Shown here piece after piece: positions 24,655 to 35,228 of a DNA stretch of 64,000 nucleotides. This stretch comes from Mortierella sp. BCC40632 (Eukaryota > Mortierellomycota > Mortierellomycetes > Mortierellales > Mortierellaceae): contig WAEK01000003.1 of the NCBI GenBank assembly GCA_011634665.1, forward strand, positions 2,326,001-2,390,000. The letters run 5' to 3'. The notes below the pieces were generated by a model that saw nothing but the letters and a program-made list of their open reading frames with translations, searched no databases and had not been told where the DNA came from. Each line of letters opens with the position of its first letter. Position 1 is the stretch's first letter. The translations under genes were made by a program, and so were the position numbers.

Positions 24655-25492
24655 GATATCCCCATTGCTTCTTTTCTTTTCTTTTGGGGAGTTGTTTCCC
24701 TTCCATCTTACGTTTGTGGTAGTGGATATTACGGTAGCTATTGAAAGGGAAGAGAAAAATGTGAAAAAAGAAATTGTGGTCAGAGATTCAGGGTCCCTTT
24801 TTTTCTTTCATTCTTTCTTTCTTTCTTTCTTTCTTTCCCATCAGCACAAAGAAAGAGAAAAAAAAAACGTGGACAAACGAGAAGAAAGAAAGAGAGCGAG
24901 AGAGCGAAAAAGAGCATTGACTTACACTATCCTTGGTGATATGCACAAATATGCCATCTGCCAGAGCGCGAATTTTTTTTTAATATCCAAAAGAGAGGAG
25001 AGAGAGATAGAAGAAGAAGAAGAAAAACAATCAGATAAGGTCAATAGGTTTGCAAAAAGAAGAAGAGCTGATGATCGGTTGAGTGGTTTCTTTCCCTCCT
25101 CCTCCTCCTCCTCCTCCTCCTCCTCCTCCTCCTCCTCCCTTTTTCAAACAAACCAAAAAAAAAAAAAAAAACCTACCTGAAAGTCCATATGTGGGAAACG
25201 AAATAATCTCCTCAGGAACAAAGGCACGGCACTTGTAATCTTTTCCCAAACCATGCCTGGGTGGTGTTCCTCCATGCATTCTCCCTGAACGACCACCTGC
25301 CATGGAATGGTCAAAGCCATCCGACTTTCGACGTCGTCCTCCATCCAAGTCATTATAGTGATGTTGTTGGCTCTGTTGACCAGGGATGCCGATGGTAGGT
25401 CCTCCAGTCCGAGTCGGGAAGTAGGAGGAAGCATCCTGGTGACCTGAATTGGGCGTGCTCCTTCCAGGTGTCGAAAGTGGAAGGATAGTCAT
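23489..25492 (-). CDS. UNC-50 family Golgi membrane protein (Gmh1-like)
   Basis: Seven minus-strand exons: 25492-25177, 24972-24926, 24737-24712, 24480-24415, 24238-24118, 23976-23732 and 23619-23489. The joined core reads through UNC-50 landmarks: RRLFRFPHMDFQ, FALWQMAYLCISPR, VYRNIHYHK, QTKNQWARDDPAF, SVEWQYAFDIHCNAF, and the C terminus LPFVRHPEMFLYP to MYFGL. It has about five transmembrane segments. UNC-50/Gmh1 are Golgi proteins linked to Arf-GEF recruitment and receptor traffic. Exon 3 is a 26-nt microexon. Two oddities exist. The ATG at 25492 opens a frame that differs by one base from the RRLFRF frame; ATG 25434 is in frame but gives an unlike N terminus. Exon 2 is preceded by AAAAAAAAA rather than AG. 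With one base removed near 25241-25244 the protein would be about 316 residues. Confidence 0.87.
25096..25138. repeat. (CCT)n trinucleotide repeat in UNC-50 intron 1
   Basis: About 14 CCT units on the + strand, hence GGA repeats in the UNC-50 pre-mRNA. Confidence 0.9.
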
Positions 25493-25561
25493 TGTTGGCG
25501 GAGGAAGAAAGGGGAGGGGAAGAGAGGGGGGGAGGAGGAGGAGGAAGGAAAGGGGAGAGGG

Positions 25562-25593
<32 letters not shown>

Positions 25594-26115
25594 TTTTTTC
25601 CCTTTTCTTTTTTTTTTTTTTCAGGTGAAGAAGGTGGTCGGTTGGTCGGTCGGTCGTGATGAAAAAAAAAATGCTAGTCAAGGAGAGTGAAAAAAAAAAA
25701 AAAAAAAAAAAAAAAGGAAAAGGGCGAAGGGGGAGTACAAGAATGTCCAAATCGCTTCCTGTCAATAGTCCAGTAGAAGGGAGAAAAAAGAGAGAGAGAA
25801 AAAAAAATGTCGGCGTTCTCTTCTTGTTGTTTCCTCTTCTTGGCTGCTGTGGTTGTTGGTTCCCGATTCCGTAGAGGCCTTCTTTTTCTTTTTCTAGCTT
25901 GAGGGACAGAACGCCAAAATGACCAAGTGGATGATGTGACAGATGGTTAAAAAATAGTCAGAATGAACATTCGAATCGCGAGGCCTGCACGTGATATTCG
26001 TTGCTCGTTCGTTTATTACTTTTTTTTCTTTTTTAAACAAGTCGTTTCAGGGGGAGAAAGAGTGATGGTGAGAGAGAAACAGAGAGAGCGAGTGAGAAAA
26101 GATACTCTAAAGGTC
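25493..26115. other. Intergenic between UNC-50 and the Gly/Tyr-rich membrane protein
   Basis: CTTT-type repeats, T and A homopolymers and GA tracts; presumed UNC-50 promoter/5' UTR. No other gene seen. Confidence 0.5.
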
Positions 26116-27306
26116 TTAGTACCGACCACCATAGCCACCGTGTCCAGCGCCGTGGCCATTGTGTCCGTTACCGCCATAACCGACCTCAGAGGGCTCTGCC
26201 CCGTAGTGATCTCCTTGATAATCGCCTGCTCCTCCTCCTCCATACCCACGACGGTTCGACAGGCCTCGCGCAACAGGTGCAGGATATTGTTGATGTTGAT
26301 AGTCGTCATAACCTTGCTGTTGTTGGTCGTAGTATCCTCCACCATTGCCGCCATAGCCACCTTGCTGGTTCTCATAGTAGTTGCCATTGCCGCCATAGCC
26401 CTGGTTATTGTATCCTGCATCACCATAATAATCGTTGTTGTGGTTGTTGTTATAGGCAGCGGGTTCACTGCCATGAGCATTGTGTGGACTCGAAAACGAG
26501 TACCCTTGATCCTGAGCCTGTTTCGGTGAACGATCCGTCATACCATAATCAATCTCAGAAAACATTTCCGCGGAACGCTTGGTTCTCTGTCGTCGACGTT
26601 GCCATCGTACCAATGCAAAGGCCATACCCAACGCTGCAACGGCTCCAACACCAATGCCTGCATACTTGATAGTTGTTGACAGACCACTGTTGTCCGCGGG
26701 TTTCTTGCATTCCGTGGCTGTTCCTGGAGTACCAACGCCTGTGCAGATACGCTTTGCTCCATCCAAAGCACAGTACGAGTACTCAAGGTTGGTACAATCA
26801 GCATTGGTTGTGCAAGGAACACTAGGTTCTGCCGCACAGAGAAACGAAGGAATAGTCTGGCAAGTAGCAGGAGCGTTGGCAGCGGGAAAGGCGCATAGTT
26901 GGCCTTGTGGGCATTGGAGCGAATTGGTGCAGGAGGTGCCGTTGTTGACAGGGGGAGTCAACGGAGTATTTGTGGGCAAGATACTGCCCTGCACGGTTGT
27001 CGAGGCCAAAATATTGGAGGTGGGCTTATTTGAAGCGACGGAAGACGACACTGGTTTGTTGGTTTGCGGCGGGGGCTGATTGGAAGTTGGCTGTGGAGGC
27101 CGACTAGTTGTTGTAGGGGGCGAGGAGGAAGGGACGACGGGAGTCTTGGAGGTTTCTCTGGTCTGGGTGGTTGGACCTCTGCTGCTGCTGATGGTGGTGA
27201 CTTCCCCTTCCTTCTCCTTGTCCTGAGCAAAGGCCGACTGGGGGCCAGCAACAAGCAAGACGAGGAGACACAGGGCAAGGAACGAGGTCTTATGTGAGAA
27301 CTTCAT
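26116..27306 (-). CDS. Predicted type I membrane protein with Cys-rich ectodomain and prion-like tail
   Basis: An intronless 396-residue protein starting at ATG 27306-27304. A signal peptide occupies residues 1-27 (hydrophobic core FLALCLLVLLVAG, then SAFA). A Ser/Thr/Pro-rich stalk (about 30-115), likely O-glycosylated, leads to a Cys-rich module (about 118-205) with pairs such as SCTNSLQCPQGQLC and CTTNADCTN. One transmembrane helix (about 214-232, GIGVGAVAALGMAFALV) is followed by a basic stop-transfer RWQRRRQRTKR. The cytoplasmic tail is rich in Gly, Tyr, Asn and Gln, with many YGG/NGGY repeats. This is the layout of a cell-surface sensor or adhesion protein. I do not recognise a named family, and the function is unknown. 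Confidence 0.82.
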   Translation of the reverse strand: MKFSHKTSFLALCLLVLLVAGPQSAFAQDKEKEGEVTTISSSRGPTTQTRETSKTPVVPSSSPPTTTSRPPQPTSNQPPPQTNKPVSSSVASNKPTSNILASTTVQGSILPTNTPLTPPVNNGTSCTNSLQCPQGQLCAFPAANAPATCQTIPSFLCAAEPSVPCTTNADCTNLEYSYCALDGAKRICTGVGTPGTATECKKPADNSGLSTTIKYAGIGVGAVAALGMAFALVRWQRRRQRTKRSAEMFSEIDYGMTDRSPKQAQDQGYSFSSPHNAHGSEPAAYNNNHNNDYYGDAGYNNQGYGGNGNYYENQQGGYGGNGGGYYDQQQQGYDDYQHQQYPAPVARGLSNRRGYGGGGAGDYQGDHYGAEPSEVGYGGNGHNGHGAGHGGYGGRY

Positions 27307-27848
27307 GACGGAGATGAGAGATGAGCGAGTAGGTGTAGACAGGGCAGGTGGGATGAGGCGAGAAAGAGAGAGGGAATGCGGATGGAAAGAGATGTGGTAC
27401 GTAGATGAGATGTGCTGAGGGGATTGAGTTGGTCGCGGAAGCCTGGACAAGAGGCGGGAAGGACAACGGCCAGCAGTGAGCCGGGGTAGGAGACAGAAGG
27501 GAGGAAGAGAGAGAGAAGAGAAAGGGAATAGGTTATGGGAAGAGGCACGATGGGGGCAAGAGAGAAAAAAGAAGAAAAGACGGTATGCCGCCGAGTTTGA
27601 CGGTTAAAGGGACACTCCCTGTCCTCGAACATGCATTCAGCCGCAGACACAGGTACACCTCAACACACAGGCACACACACAGGCACACACACAGGCACCA
27701 CTCAGCACAATCGACTTTCTTTTGCGAGAGAAACACACACAGACTGAGCAACGCCATGACAGACAAGCCGACAGACAGGCAGACACAGAGACATACTGCG
27801 AGCGGGTACTGAGCATTTGGGCGGGCCTTCAGCCTCGACGTTGACCCT

Positions 27849-27880
<32 letters not shown>

Positions 27881-28760
27881 CCTACTTCTTCTACATGAGA
27901 GCACCTTTTTTGTCCAGGTGCCAGTCTTTTGCTCTCCTCACTCACTCACCCCTCTTCCCAATGATAGTCAACTTCCCTCCTGGCTCCTCTCCTTCTCTAT
28001 CTGCCACCATGTCTTAATACCTCTCTCTCTCTTTTTCCAGGTACATGTCTTTTTATCCATTTTTTCCTTCTCCTCCTCCTCCTCCTTCCTCCCCCCCTCC
28101 CCTATCTTTCTTGGGACCAGAACAATTACCAAGAGCCGCCCACTTTCTTCTTCCCGTTCTTTCTTTCTTTTCTATCCAAAAAGGCTGACCGCACAGGAGA
28201 AGCGATAGAAGAAATTAAAATGCGTGTAAACAAGCGCTTGACTAGTCGATTGGTGCATTTTTTTTTTTTGCCCTCTCTCTCTCTCCTTCGGGACCCTACC
28301 CTTCTCTCCTCTCCAAAGGCATTTTGCTTTTCCAAACTCACAGTGCTCTCAAAAAAAAAAAAAAAAAAAACCTATTCCTCGCTGATGATGCACACGGCAT
28401 TGATCGCTCCACACACACAAACACACAAGGGAGCTAGAATTTGCTTACTTACTGGAGCCCTATTCCGCCAATACAAAAAAAGTATATTTGTAAAGTGCAC
28501 GAGTCTCCTCTCTCCTTGAGTAAGCTGCTGTTCTTTCTCAAGGCACAGACTCGCTCATGACTAAGAAAAATAAAATATCAAGAGTATTGGAATAGTGTTT
28601 ATTTGGTGGTGTATATACAAAATGCCCCTTTGGTCCCTTTCCAAACTTCTCGATGATTTTTTTTAAGCTAATTGATGACTTTTCTTAAACGTTATACTGT
28701 TGGCGAAAAAAAAAAAAAAGGTCCGAGGAAGGTTAGTTCATGAGCCAATTGTCTCCAACC
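27307..28760. other. Intergenic between the membrane protein and SGT1
   Basis: Purine-rich 5' flank of the membrane-protein gene, ACACACAGGC repeats (about 27667-27700), a T-run (27853-27880) and pyrimidine-rich DNA. No gene recognised. Confidence 0.5.
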
Positions 28761-28808
28761 GCTTGTTATTCACCCGCTTATTATCATTCATTGCCGCCCT
28801 TTGTTTGT

Positions 28809-30238
28809 TCACTAGGTCTCAGCAAAGGCCACCCCTTTTTTTTTTTTTCTCACACATTTATATTCACTCACCTTTTTGGCAATCATTCCCTCAGGAGGAC
28901 GGGTCTCTACTGGAGCTTTTCCAACCTCATCCCAGTTAGTGGACAAACAAGTGCCATTGCTCTCCGTAAAGCTCTTCATCATCGCACGCTTAGTGTTATC
29001 GTCTGCATCTCTGTAGATCTGTGAAAAGAGTTGATTCAGAGCCTTATCACCATCAGCCTTATCCTCATCTTGGGCCGCCTCTCGCTCCAAAGCATCCCAA
29101 TTCTTGGTCTTTCTTGCCGAAGAAGGGTACGCAGGGGCTGAGCTAGAAGACAGACTTGCCATCGACCCAGCATTCGTGTCATCGCCCTCGAGGGCTCCCC
29201 ACTTGATGCCAAATCTTTCCTTCTTGAGTTGAATTTCAATCTTGGTCGACAACACCTCATATCGGCTTTCTGATGCAATCACCTTGTGGCTCAAGGGGTC
29301 CAGCTCAAGCGAAAAGTCTGATCCAGAGGGCATCTTGACTGAAACAGAGAGCTATTTTGGAAGAATAAAGATATTGTCCCCTTTTTCCGTTAGAATTACC
29401 ACTACCTCCTTTCTCCTCCCTTTTCTACTATCCCTAAAAATTGATAGCATCATCAAAAAAAAAAAAAAAAAAACTTACAGCATTCTCAGTAAAGATGATT
29501 TCGACGGAATCCTTCTTGACATTCTTGATAAAGACAGAGATCGTCACATACTCATCGTTCTGGTACCACTCGTGCCTATTTTTTTTTTTTATCCCCACCA
29601 TAGTTTTGAAACAACATGGCTTAGTCACCTACTATATATCCATCATTATGATTCCAAAGACTCTCTGTAAGCTTGAATCGTTTTTTTTTCTTCTCTTTCT
29701 CTTACCTAACACGATGAACAACTGGTGTCACAGGGGTAGGGGCAGGGGCAGGGGGGGGGGCAGGGGCTGCAGCAACGGGAGCGGGAGCTGCAGGTGCCGA
29801 AGGTTGAGCGACAGGCTCAGCAGGGAGTCTGGCGTACTCTACATCGTTCTTCTTGATCCAGGTTGACAAGGTAGCCAAAGTGGGGTTGAGAGCATGGCAC
29901 GAATCCAGAGCCACCTTAGCAGTTCTATAGTCCTTCAGATGATACGCAGCCGTTCTATAATTGACAAGAGATTTTGGAAGGGGGTTCATGGGTAGAGTTA
30001 GCACGCGTGCACTGCTAGTCATCGAACGACTCATGACTCTTTGTCCTTTGTCCCCTTCACTCCTGTGTGACGGAACCCGATAGAAGCTTGTCGAATCATA
30101 AAGTAGAGGACAGAGGAGGGGACGAATTATCGCATGATTCGCATGATTGCTATTGGTTCATGTTCCGTGCTCTGCCCTGTGGATCCATGGATAGTCTTTC
30201 TTCTGCACACTACAGATACGCCAAATGGAATAGGAAAG

Positions 30239-30301
<63 letters not shown>

Positions 30302-30896
30302 AAGGAAGGGATGAGAAGGAAAGAGAAAGAGTTCTCCTTACCCTTTGCGAAGTTGGGCCTTTGCCTCCAGAGATGAGTTGGTGCCCTGGTCCTTTTGAGT
30401 GAGTGTAAGCGCTTGAACGGCATCATTGTATGCCTCCTGATCCTTGCCCAGCTTCTGGTAAGTTGTCGATCTAAAGCAAGAAAGGTAAAAAAAGAGACGC
30501 GAAACGGTGTGCGTGTTTATTATTATTAGTATTATTTTTGGGGGGGAACAGGTTAATTTTTTTTTCTCTTCTCGAGTCGTGGCAAAGCGAGTGATGACTC
30601 CTTGGTCCTTGAAAAGAAATTCATGAAAGAACCAAATGGAAAGAGTCCTTAAAAGGAGAAAGACCCATGTCCAATGAAAGTATCCATCTCGGAAGAAAAA
30701 TAAATAAATAAATAAAGAAAAAGAAAAAACAAAAAAAAAACGAGGTCTCATGCTTGACACATTACCGCTTCAAAAGGTACTCGGCATTGGTGGCGTCCGC
30801 CTCGATGGCAAGGGTGTAGAGTCGGAGTGCCTCCTCATAGTCCTCGTCCGCGAACGCGTGGCTGCCGTTGTTGAAGTGATCTTGAGCTGTAGTCAT
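28809..30896 (-). CDS. SGT1: SGT1 co-chaperone (TPR-CS-SGS)
   Basis: Minus-strand exons 30896-30766, 30470-30342, 29954-29706, 29575-29479 and 29333-28872 join in phase to about 356 residues, plus a last tiny exon. Residues 1 to about 115 form a TPR region (HFNNGSHAFADEDYEEALRL, AYHLKDYRTAKVALDSC). A Pro/Ala linker follows. The CS (Hsp90-binding, p23-like) domain starts at HEWYQNDEYVTISVFIKNV. The SGS domain carries LNQLFSQIYRDADDNTKRAMMKSF and STNWDEVG, a signature of SGT1. SGT1 links Hsp90 to Skp1/SCF and kinetochore assembly. Exon 5 seems to use the TCAAG acceptor at 29334, since the nearer CAG would break frame. After the last supported residues (GMIAKK, donor at 28871) the final exon is uncertain. 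CCTAG followed by TGA near 28809 would end the protein immediately; an acceptor near 28770 would add about seven residues. Confidence 0.92.
30242..30296. repeat. (GA)n microsatellite in SGT1 intron 2
   Basis: About 55 bp of GA on the + strand, so CT on the sense strand, directly downstream of the exon 2 donor region. Confidence 0.95.
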
Positions 30897-31512
30897 TGTT
30901 CTCCGAGATGAAAGGATGAATTAAGAGGTGGATGAAGTGACCAAAAAAAAAAAAAAAAAAAAAGAGGCCTGACGCGGATGGGGAGAGAGGAGAGTGAGTG
31001 AGTGAGTGAGCGAGAAAGAGAGGTAAACTGGATTCCTTTCATCTACTCGAGGCTTCTCTTTTTGTGTCCACGGTTCGAGTCGGAGTGGAGTGGGCAAGCC
31101 ACTGCCGCAGGAGTATGAGGAAGGAGGAGCCAGACTTCGCCTTCCAACAAGGCGAGGTTGAACTTTGTGCACGGCTGTGCCTTCGCCCTCGTTACTATTT
31201 TTTCCTTGGATTTCTCTGGCCTTCCTTTTTCGTGCTCTTTGTCAAAAAAAAAAAAAAAAAAAAAAAAAAAATAGTTACCGCAGCCAACCCCGAGCTGGTC
31301 ACTCCATTTTCTTTTTACGCCCCCAGAAACCTTGTCGTGTTCCGAGGCGGGACGAATTTGATGAGACATGGTGGCAACGAATCAAGGCCAACAGCTGAGA
31401 GAAGCAAAAGGACAGAATGGGCTTTATTGATGGTTGTCCTCCCTACCCTTTTTTTTTTTTTTCAAGCATTTTTTTTTTTTTTTTTTGAACTTTTTTCTTC
31501 TTTAAATACTTG
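30897..31512. other. Intergenic between SGT1 and Kelch-BTB gene
   Basis: 5' flank of SGT1 and 3' flank of the Kelch-BTB gene. Has A and T homopolymers (A at 31243-31270). No gene seen. Confidence 0.5.
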
Positions 31513-33618
31513 CTATACAGCAATGTTAATGACAGCACCCTCTGGGGTCGAGTCCCAGAAATCTAGCAGAGCCTCCTTAGGAAGAGATCGGAAGCCAATG
31601 GTCTTACTGACAGGCCCATAGTTCCTAAACATAAACTTGAGTGCTCGCTGTCGTAGACCCATCTGACCACAAAACCCGGCTCGATGATAGATAATTGACA
31701 CAGTCTCAATGTCAATCTGGTGATGGAGGACCGATGTACAAAGGTGGACCAACCGCTTCATCATATACATACTCCCCATGACCATTAGGTCAGCAATGAC
31801 CTCTGTCGAAAGGCCCTCGATCGAGTCTGTATAGAGAAAATCAACAAATCCTCGAACGGACTCATATGGCTCGGGAAGAGTCAAGGTGCTCGTCTGCGCC
31901 TCCAGCATACCTGAATGCACCATTCCAGCAAAGTGGGGCCATCTTGCCATTAGGACTAGTTTGTGGCACAAGATCGGTTCATGCTGTGGACTGTGGGCTC
32001 GACTGGACGAAGGTGTTTGTCGTTGAGATCTCAGTGGATGGCGGTTGTGGATCACCGGTGGATGACTGTCAATCACCATATCGTTCTCGCCTCCACTGTC
32101 CATGGTTGAAGAAGAGCCGATCCCTGGACCGTGGACGCCTGCATGACTGCCATCTGTGCCTGCGCAAAGAATTCGAAAGTCGGCCAGCGACATTTGATCT
32201 TGCAGTAGCCTTCCAAGTTCGTACCCAATCGTGGATGGCGTATCCAGAAATGTCCCATACTCTCGCAGGTCCACCGTGAGCACTTGTCGAAAGTATTCGT
32301 CCGAGTCGTTGACATCGCCAATGAGATAAAACCGTTCGCTATCACGTTCCATCGCAAAATAATGCCAGCATTGCCAAGTATGACTCTCACCAAGGATCTT
32401 CCAGTCATCATGCTTTGTCCACTGGAAGCAGTCCAGGTCCAGTGTCCAGATACCGCCTGTAAACTTTTGAAGCTCGAATCGCAGACCTTGAGAGATGACC
32501 ACGACCAAATGGTGACCACACACCTGTGAATACTGATGTGCGGCCACATAAGGCGCTATCTCGTTGGATACGTTGACCTTGGTTACTTGAAAGGTCTCCA
32601 AGTCCATATAGGCAATGACTCCCGTGCGATCCATCTCCTCATTATAACCTCCATAGGCAAACAGCTTGTTACGGTAGTCAAACAGGGTATGAGTGTATCT
32701 TGGGACAAAGTCGATCGGTTCATCCCAATCCCAAGTCAGAAGATCGAGACAAAGTAGTTCCTGAGAGACACCATCGTTGTCAAGGCAGCCCCCTGAGACG
32801 TAGAGCTTGTCGTTGACAATAGTGGCCGCATGCTTTGCACGGCCCTCTGGAATGACCCCTCCGATCACAGGAGTCTCCCAGGTCAGTGTACGAACGTGGA
32901 GAATACGAACATCGCTGAGGTACTGGTTTCGCTCGTCACTGCCTCCAAAGATCACGATCCGATCTTCACCCCAGAGACAGGCTGAATGATCGTTCCGCTT
33001 GGACGGGGGTTCACCTTTTGTATAAATGAGTTGCTCCCATGTCATTGTCTCTACGTCCAGGCGGAAGAGGTCATTGTTGACGGCATCTGAGTACTGATGG
33101 AACCCTCCAAAGACATAGAGCTGCATTCGGCTTTGGTCAGTCTGAGTCGTAGTCTCCTGCTGGAATTGACCACCTCTATGGTTAGAACTAACCGATCTCT
33201 GTCGTCTGGATGATGAAGCCGCATGCGTCGCTGGTCCCGACGACTGAAATGTCAACGAGTCCTGTGAAGTGTTGCGACTATTGCCACCAATTCCACTGTG
33301 TCCGATGACACTGGCTCTTCCACGTTTTGTGACGAGGTCTGAGCCTGAACTGGTCTGGGTCATGGGAGTACTGATGCAGGTAATGGACGCATTGACAATA
33401 CAGGTCATGCGCTCGCCTTCTGTCAGTCGAGGCATGGTTGCATGGTCGAGCCTTCCTCCGCCGGTCGCACCTCCACCACTGCTTCCTACTCCATTGCTGC
33501 TAGCGCCGCCACTGCTGTGGTGCGACGATTGAAAACTGTGGTCAGAGTTGATACTGGATGAGCTACTCTGCTGGGCCGGGCCACTGCCAAAGACCTGTGA
33601 ACCATTGTTCGAGGGCAT
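31513..33618 (-). CDS. Kelch-repeat and BTB/POZ domain protein
   Basis: An intronless 701-residue protein starting at ATG 33618-33616. The first 150 residues or so are Ser/Gly-rich and disordered. Kelch repeats occupy about 160-450, with recurring hydrophobic-GG motifs: LYVFGGFHQYSD, IVIFGGSDERNQYLSDV, LYVSGGCLDNDG and LFAYGGYNEEMD. Trp-containing strands such as MTWEQL and LTWETP lie between them. A C-terminal BTB domain (about 475-640) has ADFRILC, then an inserted disordered loop, then HKLVLMARWPHFAGMVHSGM and RGFVDFLYTDSIEGL. This kelch-then-BTB order is unlike animal KLHL proteins (BTB first) and resembles LZTR1-like or fungal cullin-3-type adaptors. The substrate is unknown. The insertion splitting the BTB fold is notable. 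Confidence 0.9.
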   Translation of the reverse strand: MPSNNGSQVFGSGPAQQSSSSSINSDHSFQSSHHSSGGASSNGVGSSGGGATGGGRLDHATMPRLTEGERMTCIVNASITCISTPMTQTSSGSDLVTKRGRASVIGHSGIGGNSRNTSQDSLTFQSSGPATHAASSSRRQRSVSSNHRGGQFQQETTTQTDQSRMQLYVFGGFHQYSDAVNNDLFRLDVETMTWEQLIYTKGEPPSKRNDHSACLWGEDRIVIFGGSDERNQYLSDVRILHVRTLTWETPVIGGVIPEGRAKHAATIVNDKLYVSGGCLDNDGVSQELLCLDLLTWDWDEPIDFVPRYTHTLFDYRNKLFAYGGYNEEMDRTGVIAYMDLETFQVTKVNVSNEIAPYVAAHQYSQVCGHHLVVVISQGLRFELQKFTGGIWTLDLDCFQWTKHDDWKILGESHTWQCWHYFAMERDSERFYLIGDVNDSDEYFRQVLTVDLREYGTFLDTPSTIGYELGRLLQDQMSLADFRILCAGTDGSHAGVHGPGIGSSSTMDSGGENDMVIDSHPPVIHNRHPLRSQRQTPSSSRAHSPQHEPILCHKLVLMARWPHFAGMVHSGMLEAQTSTLTLPEPYESVRGFVDFLYTDSIEGLSTEVIADLMVMGSMYMMKRLVHLCTSVLHHQIDIETVSIIYHRAGFCGQMGLRQRALKFMFRNYGPVSKTIGFRSLPKEALLDFWDSTPEGAVINIAV

Positions 33619-34735
33619 GGATTAGGTTAGGTGGAGGAGAGAGAGAGAGAAGGAGAGAAAGAAAGGAATTCGCCCTTTGATTATTTTTTTTTTGTTTTTC
33701 CTCTGTTTCTTGCTATTAAACGCTCTGGAAGGTCACTGTCTGGTTAATCTTCCCGCCAAGGCTGGCTACCGGCGGTTAAGGATGCTGTTTGGAATGTGTG
33801 GGACAGGGGAAAGGAATGTAGCCAAAAAAAAAAAAAAAATTAAAAAAAAAAAAATGAAAAGACGATAACGCTCGAGTCTTTTTTTTTTTTTACTTTTTTC
33901 TTTCTTCAATGGTAGAGACACAGCTGCTTAGACATGCACAAGTAGGGAGGAGAGGCAAAGTGAGGAGGCACAGAAAGACAATGGAGGACCACAGTGTACA
34001 CGAATGTAGTCATTTTGGAAACAAAAGGGAAACCGCACTGCAGCTGGCCAGCTGCTCAGTCAACACGTGATGTAGCCTTGCTTTTGCAAAGACCCTGCCC
34101 AATCCAATTCGTGATGCCTTGATTAAAAGACCCCCCTCCTCCCCTCTCTGGGTACCTCCGCCAATGTAATTCTTGGTCCATGCATTGCCGTGATACACGA
34201 TCTCACTACTCGTGGTCATATACATTACTTATACAATAATAGGGCCAGGCTGGGTAGAGGTGAAATAGAAAGAGAGGTGAGCATATTAGAGCGGGTTGGT
34301 TTCCTAGACTTCTGGGCGAAGCCCTTGCGCAAAAGATATCATTTGAGAATCTCTTTTCCTCAACCACAGAATTTGGACATTACTGTCAGTGTATTTGCTC
34401 CCTATCCCTCTCCTCTGAGTCCTTGAGTCACTTTTGGATCATTCAAAAAGTCATCCTTTTCCCCCTTACAAGATTTTTTAAGCTTTTGTTCAATTCGTTA
34501 TTGCCTCTCCAGTCAGAGTGAGATGGGGGGGATCATGAAAGTACAATAACAAAATTCCTGGGTAACCTGTTTGTTTCAAGATGTCTCTACACTAGTTCAA
34601 GAGACGGAATGGTAGCATACCCGCCCATTCTTCACTATCTATATCTCTACCCTACATAGACTACAGCATTTTTTTCTTTTAAAATATATATATATAAATA
34701 TGTCTTTTTTTTTTTTTTTTTTTTTTTTTTTTCCT
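33619..34735. other. Intergenic between Kelch-BTB and PI synthase
   Basis: Contains A and T runs, an ATATAT patch near 34686 and otherwise non-repetitive DNA. No gene recognised. Confidence 0.5.
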
Positions 34736-35228
34736 TTAATGCTTCTTGAGGTTCTTTCTCTCCTCGACGTCCACTTGAGCAAGACTCTTGCTTGCGTTCG
34801 CAAACTGGATGCAATTAATGATCTGCTTTCCAGCGCAGATCGGTCCAGTCAACACAGCCAAAGCCCACAACACCAGTCGGACAGATCCTGAGAATCCAAA
34901 CGAGAACAGGTAGACCACAACAAAGAAGAGCTCATTGGCGAAGCAGAAGGCGAAGAGGACAAGCTAGATTCCAGGAAGGAGTAGAAGAAGAAAGAATCCA
35001 AAGGGTTAGTATAACCAAATAGGGTGGTGACCAAATCTCCTTTTGACCCCATTTCTTTCTTTCTTTCTTTTTTTCTTTTTTTTTTTTTTTTTTTTTTTTT
35101 TGGAACTGGATTCACAAATGGGGATCCATACGTTGTTGCTATAGTATGCAATGAAGGATAAAGTTGTTTTGACTCTGAGATGCTCTTGTGGCTGGTTGCT
35201 CCCGATGTCAACGAGCTAAGAGAAGCGC

